From NCBI GenBank assembly GCA_035463315.1, contig DATHTJ010000141.1, forward strand, positions 1-5,323: a DNA stretch of 5,323 nucleotides. The letters run 5' to 3'. Below are positions 1 to 4,882 of this stretch, one piece after another. The translations under genes and the position numbers were made by a program. This DNA comes from GCA-003244245 sp035463315. GTDB taxonomy: Bacteria; Actinomycetota; Actinomycetes; Mycobacteriales; Pseudonocardiaceae. Every line of letters starts with the position of its first letter. Within the stretch, counting starts at the first letter, position 1. The notes beneath the pieces are model-generated. The model was not told where the DNA came from and made no database searches. It saw nothing but the letters and a program-made list of their open reading frames with translations.

Positions 1-1
1 G

Positions 2-13
2 GTTATCTGTACT
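2..13 (+). repeat. left terminal inverted repeat
   Basis: GTTATCTGTACT is the exact reverse complement of 4371-4382. It is relatively AT-rich inside a very GC-rich element, as expected for a recombinase-binding arm next to a crossover core. A degenerate direct copy, TATCCGGTACT, lies at 71-81. Confidence 0.85.
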
Positions 14-14
14 G

Positions 15-30
15 CCTCACCCCTGTGAGG
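15..30 (+). repeat. small hairpin in the left leader
   Basis: CCTCAC (15-20) pairs with GTGAGG (25-30) around the 4-nt loop CCCT. It lies immediately inside the left terminal repeat and upstream of tnpA. It could be an early RNA hairpin limiting readthrough from flanking DNA, or part of a protein-binding site. There is no T-run after it, so it is not a standard terminator. Confidence 0.4.
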
Positions 31-43
31 GACGTTGGCTCGG

Positions 44-58
44 CGGCGTGACACGCCG
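44..58. promoter_or_regulatory. perfect 15-bp palindrome, candidate operator or recombinase site
   Basis: CGGCGTG and CACGCCG are perfect 7-bp half-sites around a single central A (51). A one-base loop cannot form a normal RNA hairpin, so a DNA-level dimer-binding site is more likely. It lies just upstream of the TATGAAT stretch in the leader, where a repressor would block tnpA transcription. TnpC, with its HTH-like N-terminus, is one candidate ligand; this is inference. Confidence 0.45.
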
Positions 59-64
59 GTGGCT

Positions 65-71
65 TATGAAT
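65..71 (+). promoter_or_regulatory. weak candidate -10 region for tnpABC
   Basis: TATGAAT is the most -10-like hexamer region in the AT-richer part of the leader, about 40 bp before the tnpA start. No convincing -35 hexamer is visible 16-18 bp upstream, where the 15-bp palindrome lies. No other promoter was seen within the element, so the operon probably starts in this leader. Confidence 0.22.
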
Positions 72-87
72 ATCCGGTACTTGTTGT

Positions 88-103
88 GGCACGTCAGTTA
101 CGT
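88..103 (+). repeat. left subterminal inverted repeat with ACGT array
   Basis: GGCACGTCAGTTACGT matches the reverse complement of 4313-4328 at 14 of 16 positions. With the following TCACGTGA (108-115), it gives ACGT cores at 91, 100 and 110, spaced 9 and 10 bp. The octamer CACGTGAC is shared by both ends (109-116 and 4312-4319). Placement inside each terminal repeat suggests arm-type binding sites for a recombinase or TnpC. Confidence 0.5.
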
Positions 104-111
104 TCTGTCAC

Positions 112-1248
112 GTGACCGAGCCGATCAGCGTGGCGTTCTGGGCGGAGCGGGCGGTGTCTCCCCTCGACGGAGCTGAGTTGTGGGTGGTGCTTGATCCCGG
201 GCTCGTCATGCACCGGGAGGCCAGTGACTTCCTGCGGGCGCTGCACGGGGCCGGCCGTTCACCGAACACGATCCGTGTCTATGCCGGGCGGGTGGCGGGC
301 TTCCTGGGCTGGTGCGCCGGGCAGGGGGTCGCGTGGTCCTCGGTCAGCCTGGCGGCGCTGGCCCGTTTCAAGCACTTCGTTGAGGTCACCCCTGGCCGGG
401 GCGGGCGGCTGCGCTCGGGTGCCACGGTCAATGCCACGCTCACCGCGGTGTGTGAGTTCCTGCGGTTCTGCGCCCGCACCGGGCTGATCGAGGCGGCGGT
501 GGCAGAGCGGCTGTCTGAGCCGCGGTGGCTGCGTTTCACCCCGCCGGGGTTTGATGCCGGTGAGTCCGGCCAGTTCCGCACGGTGCGGGCCCGGGCGCTG
601 AAGGCACGGGCGCAGGTCCCGTTTCCGGAGGCGCTGACCAGCGAGCAGGCCGGTGCGGTGCTGGCTTGTTGCCGCCGGCCCCGCGAGCGCTTCATGGTGA
701 TCTTGCTGCTGGGCACAGGCCTGCGGATCGGCGAGGCGCTCGGCCTGCGCCGCACCGACATGCACCTGCTGCCCGATTCCCGCAGCCTGGGCTGCGCGAC
801 GGTTGGGGCGCACATCCACGTCCGGCACCGGGCCAACGCCAACGGGGCGCTGGCCAAGTCCCGTTTCCCGCGCACCGTCCCGGCCAGCGACGCGGTGCTC
901 GCCAGTTATGCCGACTGCCAGCACGAGCGGGGGGAGATCCTCGGTGAGGACGCCTGCGACATGGTGTTCGTCAACCTCTACCACGAGCCCCTGGGCGCGC
1001 CGATGACCTACCGTGCTGCGAAGCGGCTGTTTGAACGGCTGGCCAGAGACTGCGGTTTCGCGGTGCGGCCCCACATGTTCCGGCACACGGCGGCCACCGG
1101 CTGGGTCCGGGCCGGGACCGATCTTGACGTGGTGCGGGCTTTGCTCGGCCACGCATCGCTGGCCTCGACGACCGTGTACTTGCATGCCCGGGATGAGGAC
1201 AAGCGCCGGGCGGTTGAGGCCGTCGCCGCGGGGAGGCGGTACCGGTGA
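112..1248 (+). CDS. tnpA: TnpA-like tyrosine recombinase
   Basis: First recombinase of the element, expected to bind the end sites and perform strand exchange through a 3'-phosphotyrosine intermediate together with TnpB. At 378 aa it is close in size to Tn554 TnpA. Residues about 36-135 form the SAM-like core-binding domain (DFLRALHGAGRSPNTIR near 39-55). Residues about 172-368 form the catalytic domain, with the full set visible: R205 (GTGLRIGEAL), K249, H321 and R324 (PHMFRHT), H347 (LLGH) and nucleophile Y356 nine residues later. The GTG at 112 is the first usable start after the in-frame stop at 67-69 and gives the longest protein, but it has no clear Shine-Dalgarno sequence and falls within the TCACGTGA palindrome. 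A start at 178, 184 or 187 behind GGAG (169-172), or at Met33 (208), would keep all domains. The gene overlaps tnpB by 4 bp. Confidence 0.9.
   Translation: MTEPISVAFWAERAVSPLDGAELWVVLDPGLVMHREASDFLRALHGAGRSPNTIRVYAGRVAGFLGWCAGQGVAWSSVSLAALARFKHFVEVTPGRGGRLRSGATVNATLTAVCEFLRFCARTGLIEAAVAERLSEPRWLRFTPPGFDAGESGQFRTVRARALKARAQVPFPEALTSEQAGAVLACCRRPRERFMVILLLGTGLRIGEALGLRRTDMHLLPDSRSLGCATVGAHIHVRHRANANGALAKSRFPRTVPASDAVLASYADCQHERGEILGEDACDMVFVNLYHEPLGAPMTYRAAKRLFERLARDCGFAVRPHMFRHTAATGWVRAGTDLDVVRALLGHASLASTTVYLHARDEDKRRAVEAVAAGRRYR
1231..1239 (+). promoter_or_regulatory. Shine-Dalgarno sequence of tnpB
   Basis: GGGAGGCGG lies a few bases before the GTG at 1245, within the end of tnpA. It supports the GTG start and the GTGA stop/start overlap, which implies translational coupling of tnpA and tnpB. 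Confidence 0.6.
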
Positions 1249-3713
1249 GTCGCCGGGCGCTGCAGGTGGCTGCGGCCGTTGACGCCCGCGGGGAACGGCC
1301 CGGTGAGCACGGGTGGCTGGAGTGGCTGCGCGCACGGCTGGATCCGGCCTGGCGCGCGGGCGAGTGGGACGGCCAGGCGCTGCTGTTCACCGGCGACCTG
1401 GACAGCGCACGGACCGCGGCCTGGGCGTGCCGCACCCCGGGGTGCCCGACGGCGACGCGCCGCACGTCAGGGCGCTGTGATGGCTGCCGCCGCGCCCGGG
1501 TAGGCGTGGGGGTGTCCTGGGTGGAGTTCGACGCCGCGCCGCCGCCACGAGCGACCCGCCCGCTGCAGCGCGGGAACTGCTCGGTGCCTGGCTGTGAGGG
1601 CGACCTGCACTGCTCTGGCCTGTGCTTCCGGCATGAACGCGCCTGGGGCAAGGACAGGACCGAGCCGGTCGCGGCGTTCATCGCGCGGGCCCGCCCGCTT
1701 GCCCGGGCCGCGGAATGCCGGGTCGCTGGCTGCGACCGGGAGAGCATCGCCCGGCGCGGGTTGTGTCGCTTCCACGACCAGCGGCTGCACCGCCGGGGGC
1801 TGCTGACCGGTGACGAGCTGGCGGCTTGGGTGGCCAGCGAGCGGCCCCGGCTCGGGGTGCACCAGTTCTCCCTGGCCGGGCTGCCCGAACAGTTGCGCAT
1901 CGAGCTGCTGTATGGGCTCCAACAGCGTGACCAGGCGCCACCGCCGGTGGACCCCACCGAGGTGCGGATCCTTCTTGCCCGCCTCGGCGGCGCAGTCTCG
2001 CTGCGCGAGGCCGACCCGCAGGCCGTCTGCGAGTCCGGCGGCATGGTCTACAACGCGGCGACCCGGGGCCTGTTCCGCGGCCTGCGCCGGCACCTGGACC
2101 GGGCCTGGGCCCAGTACGCTGGCGCGGACCCGTTCGCTGGCGACGTGTGGCAGGTGGCGCTGCTGGACCTGCGCATCAATGCCTCCCGGCGCTGGCTGGC
2201 CACCCAGGGGGTGATCGACTTCGGCGTCGTCGGGGTGGCCTGGCTGCGGGAGATCGTCAAGGACTGGGCCCGCACCACCCGCCCCTATGTGCAGCGGCTG
2301 AGGGAGACGCTGCGTGCCTGCCAGGCCGCCTCCCACGCCCTGACCGCAGCCGGGCGCACCGAGCAAGCTGGCCTCGGCGCCGGGGACTTCACCCGCATCC
2401 TCGATGCGATCAGCACGCAGCGGCGAGCCGACGGGACCTTGTACTCCGCGTCACACCGCAACCTGATGATCTACCAGTTCTGTCAGGTCATCGAGTACGG
2501 CCGGGCCAGCGGGCTGATGGCCACAGTGCCCGACCCGTTCTGCCCCGCGACCCGGCACCGCGTGCGCGACGATCCCAACGAGGACGAGCTGGGCAAGGCC
2601 CTGCCCGAGACGGTGATCCGCCAGCTCGACGCCCACCTGCACCTGCTCGGCCCGGCCGGCCGGGCCGGCGCGATCCCCGCCGCCGACCTGCAGCTGATGC
2701 ACCAGACGATCTACCAGATCCTGCGCGACACCGGGCGGCGTCCCGGCGAAGTAGTCAGCCTGCGCACCGGCTGCGTCGAGGTCATCAGCGGCCAGCACCA
2801 CCTGATCTACGACAACCACAAGGCTGGGCGGATGCGCCGCCGGCTGCCGATCACCTCCGGCACCGCCGGGATCATCCTGTCCTGGCAGCAGCATCGCGCA
2901 CGGCTGCGCGTGCCGCCCGCGCTAGCCGAGTGGCTATTTCCCAGCCCGCTGCTGCGCGCGCACCAGTCCCGTGGGCACGTCACGCCCGCCTGCGTGGCCC
3001 GGATGTTCAAGGTCTGGGTCGCCCAGATCGGCACCATCGACTCCGAGCTGCCCGGACCCGATGGCATCCCGATCCCGTTCGAACCATCCCTGATCACCCC
3101 CTACGCGCTGCGCCATTCCTACGCCCAAAGGCATGCTGACGCCGGGGTCCCTGTTGACGTGCTCAAAGAGCTCATGGACCACGCCGCGGTGGCCACCACG
3201 ATGGGCTACTACCGGGTCAGCCTCAAGCGCAAGCAGCAGGCCATCCGTTCAGTCGGCCCGCTGGCCACCGACGCCGCCGGCAGGCCCGCGCCGTTCGCCA
3301 GCCCCACGGCTTATGAGCGGGCGTCGGTGGCGGTGCCGTTCGGCAACTGCACCGAGCCGTCCAACGTCACCGCCGGCGGCGGCGCCTGCCCGATCCGCTT
3401 CCAGTGCGCCGGCTGCGGCTTCTACCGGCCCGACCCCTCCTACCTGCCAGCCCTCGAACAGCACATCGCCAGCCTGCGCGCCGACCGGGAAACCGCCATA
3501 GCCATCGGCGCCGCCGGCTACGTGCTGGCCAGCCTCACCGCCGAGATCGACGCGTTCGCCGCGGTCGCCGAGACGATGCGCCGCAGGCTATCCGAGCTGG
3601 ACCCCGCCCAGCGCGCCGAGGCCGAGGAAGCCAGCCGGATCCTGCGCCGGGCCCGCGCCGCCCGCACCCTCCCGCTGACCGACATCACCACCCGCGCCAC
3701 GGAGACCGCATGA
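1245..3713 (+). CDS. tnpB: TnpB-like large tyrosine recombinase with zinc-finger-like clusters
   Basis: Second recombinase of the element, likely the partner of TnpA in strand exchange at the ends. Its 822 aa are clearly longer than the roughly 630 aa of Tn554 TnpB. Three Cys-rich knuckles occupy the N-terminal region: C62/C67/C78/C81, C112/C117/C127/H130 (plus C123) and C158/C163/C174/H177. The last two share a CxVxGC...GLCxxH pattern. A helical core-binding region follows (about 300-430). The catalytic domain is about 455-672 with R499 (TGRRPGEV), K526 (HKAGR), R623 in PYALRHSY, H646 (MDH) and Y655/Y656. The first position of HxxR is Tyr620 instead of His. Y655 has the usual nine-residue spacing from H646. 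A four-Cys cluster (C702, C715, C721, C724) and a helical tail complete the protein. The gene starts with GTG behind GGGAGG and ends in an ATGA overlap with tnpC. Confidence 0.88.
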   Translation: MSRRALQVAAAVDARGERPGEHGWLEWLRARLDPAWRAGEWDGQALLFTGDLDSARTAAWACRTPGCPTATRRTSGRCDGCRRARVGVGVSWVEFDAAPPPRATRPLQRGNCSVPGCEGDLHCSGLCFRHERAWGKDRTEPVAAFIARARPLARAAECRVAGCDRESIARRGLCRFHDQRLHRRGLLTGDELAAWVASERPRLGVHQFSLAGLPEQLRIELLYGLQQRDQAPPPVDPTEVRILLARLGGAVSLREADPQAVCESGGMVYNAATRGLFRGLRRHLDRAWAQYAGADPFAGDVWQVALLDLRINASRRWLATQGVIDFGVVGVAWLREIVKDWARTTRPYVQRLRETLRACQAASHALTAAGRTEQAGLGAGDFTRILDAISTQRRADGTLYSASHRNLMIYQFCQVIEYGRASGLMATVPDPFCPATRHRVRDDPNEDELGKALPETVIRQLDAHLHLLGPAGRAGAIPAADLQLMHQTIYQILRDTGRRPGEVVSLRTGCVEVISGQHHLIYDNHKAGRMRRRLPITSGTAGIILSWQQHRARLRVPPALAEWLFPSPLLRAHQSRGHVTPACVARMFKVWVAQIGTIDSELPGPDGIPIPFEPSLITPYALRHSYAQRHADAGVPVDVLKELMDHAAVATTMGYYRVSLKRKQQAIRSVGPLATDAAGRPAPFASPTAYERASVAVPFGNCTEPSNVTAGGGACPIRFQCAGCGFYRPDPSYLPALEQHIASLRADRETAIAIGAAGYVLASLTAEIDAFAAVAETMRRRLSELDPAQRAEAEEASRILRRARAARTLPLTDITTRATETA
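3701..3704 (+). promoter_or_regulatory. Shine-Dalgarno sequence of tnpC
   Basis: GGAG with a 5-nt spacer to the ATG at 3710 fixes the tnpC start within the end of tnpB. It argues against extending this frame upstream into the tnpB coding region. Confidence 0.6.
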
Positions 3714-4279
3714 CCGCCCCCACCCGCACCCAGGCCATGCTGGCCGCCCGCGCCAAAGCCAGCCACGACAAGCGCCAGCGCGCCCTGGAAGCCATACGCG
3801 CCCTGGAAGCCGCCGGGACACCGGTCACCGCGACCACGGTCGCCACCGCCGCCGGGGTATCCACCTGGCTGGCCTACGCCAACGGCGTCCGCGAGCACAT
3901 CGAAGCCGCCCGCCACCGCCAGGCCGGGCGTGAGCCTGGGCCCGCCGCCCCGCCAGATCGCGGGGAGCCGGTCACCCAGGCCAGCCTGCGCACCGACCTG
4001 GCCGTCGCCCGCGACGAGATCCGCCGGCTCCGCGCCGAACGGGACAAACTCCGCGCTCGGCTCCGCCTCCAGCTCGGCGCCGAGATCGAAGGACCCGACC
4101 GCGCCGAGCTGATCGCCCGGGTCGCCACCCTGGAAGCCTCGTGCCGAGAGCTCGCCGCCGAGCGCGACGCCCGCCGCGCCGAGACCAACCACGTCCAGCG
4201 GCGGATCAGCGAACTTGAAGACGATCTCACCGCCGCCCGCGAGAGCCTGCGCCGCGTGATCAGGCAGGCAAACCAGTAA
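3710..4279 (+). CDS. tnpC: TnpC-like accessory protein (DUF6262-type, HTH plus coiled coil)
   Basis: A 189-aa protein in the position held by tnpC in Tn554-type elements, where TnpC is an accessory factor influencing recombination efficiency and orientation and has no catalytic role. Residues about 20-66 resemble a helix-turn-helix module (AIRALEAAGTPVTATTVA, then AAGVSTWLAY). The same layout appears in the partial gene at 4883-5323. A Pro/Gly-rich linker (72-88) leads into long charged heptad-like helices (91-122 and 131-185) rich in Arg, Glu, Ala and Leu, probably a dimerising coiled coil. It has no tyrosine recombinase motifs. The ATG at 3710 overlaps the tnpB stop (ATGA) and has GGAG five bases upstream, so it is co-translated with tnpB. 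A role as DNA-bound accessory or autoregulator is inference from the fold and position. Confidence 0.82.
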   Translation: MTAPTRTQAMLAARAKASHDKRQRALEAIRALEAAGTPVTATTVATAAGVSTWLAYANGVREHIEAARHRQAGREPGPAAPPDRGEPVTQASLRTDLAVARDEIRRLRAERDKLRARLRLQLGAEIEGPDRAELIARVATLEASCRELAAERDARRAETNHVQRRISELEDDLTAARESLRRVIRQANQ

Positions 4280-4311
4280 ACCGCCCCCCAGCGGCCCTCC
4301 CCAGCGTCCCA

Positions 4312-4329
4312 CACGTGACTCACGTGCCT
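4312..4329 (-). repeat. right subterminal repeat: tandem CACGTGACT/CACGTGCCT
   Basis: Two adjacent 9-bp units, CACGTGACT (4312-4320) and CACGTGCCT (4321-4329), differ at one base. Read on the minus strand, 4313-4328 matches the left subterminal site at 88-103 in 14 of 16 positions. It lies 42 bp inside the right terminal repeat and after the tnpC stop, so it is not coding. Confidence 0.5.
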
Positions 4330-4338
4330 CACACACTG

Positions 4339-4362
4339 AAATGCCTCCTACCAGGCACTTTT
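4339..4362 (+). terminator. weak candidate terminator at the right end of the element
   Basis: AATGCCT and AGGCACTT form a stem of five G/C-rich pairs (4342-4346 with 4353-4357). Two A-T pairs lie beyond a mismatch, the loop is 6 nt, and the run TTTT (4359-4362) follows. It lies about 60 bp after the tnpC stop and inside the right terminal repeat, a sensible place to end tnpABC transcription. The stem is short, so function is uncertain. The remainder of 4280-4370 holds only the subterminal repeats. Confidence 0.35.
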
Positions 4363-4370
4363 CAAGATTA

Positions 4371-4382
4371 AGTACAGATAAC
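4371..4382 (-). repeat. right terminal inverted repeat
   Basis: AGTACAGATAAC is a perfect inverted match to the left end. The flanking-gene frame is closed by TAA at 4369-4371, just inside the element, and opens from 4372 outward. The last two bases (AC) also fit the first Thr codon of the interrupted RHT motif, so the exact element/target boundary is uncertain by one or two bases. Confidence 0.85.
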
Positions 4383-4388
4383 GACGGG
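4383..4388 (+). other. predicted 6-bp crossover core, GACGGG
   Basis: These are the six bases between the right terminal repeat and the flanking gene. The only visible base before the left repeat (position 1) is G. Among cores starting at 4383 with the usual 6-8 bp of tyrosine recombinases, the 6-mer is the first to end in G and the 7-mer (ending in A) does not fit. GACGGG supplies parts of the Thr-Thr-Gly codons of the interrupted RHTxGT motif. This is inference from one end plus a single base at the other. Confidence 0.4.
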
Positions 4389-4868
4389 AACCCGCTTGAT
4401 CAACCTCGATGTCCCCCAGGAGGTCGTGCGACGCATCCTGGATCATGATTCGCATGCCATGACGGCCCACTACGCTCGACTGTCCGACACCACGATCCGC
4501 AAGCACTGGGAGAAAGCACGCAAGGTCAACGCGACCGGCCAGACCGTCACTCTCGACCCCGAAGGCCCGTTGGCCGAGGCGGCCTGGGCCAAGCAGCGCA
4601 TCGGTCGCGCCACGCAAGCACTACCCAACGGCTACTGTTCATTGCCACTGGTCAAGACCTGCCCACATGCGAACGCGTGTCTCACCTGCCCGATGTTCGT
4701 GACCACGGCCGAGTTCCTACCCCAGCACCGGCAGCACCACCAACAGGTCCTCCAGATCATCTCCGCGGCCGAGGCTCGCGGCCAGACCCGGCAAGTGGAG
4801 ATGAACCGTCAGGTCGCCGACAACCTCGAAAGGATCATCACGTCCCTTGAGGACGACGCACAGCAGCC

Positions 4869-4875
4869 AGAGGTG
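4869..4875 (+). promoter_or_regulatory. Shine-Dalgarno sequence of the downstream tnpC-like gene
   Basis: AGAGGTG with a 7-nt spacer to the ATG at 4883 lies inside the end of the split recombinase gene. It supports an 11-bp gene overlap typical of tnpB-tnpC pairs. Confidence 0.55.
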
Positions 4876-4882
4876 ACAGCCG

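Larger units (their letters stand above)
1..4382 (+). mobile_element. Tn554-like tnpABC transposon, bounded by 12-bp inverted repeats
   Basis: The element is defined by perfect 12-bp inverted repeats at 2-13 and 4371-4382 that enclose three overlapping same-strand genes: two tyrosine recombinases and an HTH/coiled-coil accessory protein. This order matches the tnpA-tnpB-tnpC arrangement of Tn554-family elements, which integrate by site-specific tyrosine recombination without DDE chemistry. No resistance or other passenger gene lies between tnpC and the right end. Directly outside the right repeat the sequence becomes the interior of another recombinase gene, so the right boundary is well supported to within a few bases. 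The left boundary rests on the repeat alone, because the window starts one base before it. A RIT element (three recombinases in a row) was considered, but the third gene has no recombinase motifs. Confidence 0.85.

Noticed and set aside
1..111. tRNA or other structured RNA gene in the left leader
   Set aside because: The hairpins are isolated, no cloverleaf or acceptor stem can be formed, and the 15-bp palindrome has a one-base centre unsuited to RNA folding.
259..1335. Long minus-strand open frame over tnpA
   Set aside because: It lies antisense to a gene with complete recombinase motifs. Its Pro/Arg/Gly-rich translation has no recognisable domain and is typical of antisense frames in GC-rich DNA.
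971..2366. Two long minus-strand open frames over the start of tnpB
   Set aside because: Low-complexity Arg/Ala/Pro-rich translations with no motif, opposite a well-supported coding frame with ordered Cys clusters.
2147..3139. 330-codon plus-strand open frame inside tnpB
   Set aside because: Out of frame with the catalytic motifs and extremely rich in Arg, Pro and Ala. It is a frame shadow of tnpB.
3404..3709. N-terminal extension of tnpC into tnpB
   Set aside because: The upstream part translates to Arg-rich sequence without similarity to the TnpC-like protein downstream. The ATG at 3710 has a good Shine-Dalgarno sequence and overlaps the tnpB stop.
4312..4329. CRISPR-like or satellite repeat array
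   Set aside because: Only two 9-bp units with no spacers. The match to the other end of the element explains it better as a subterminal binding site.
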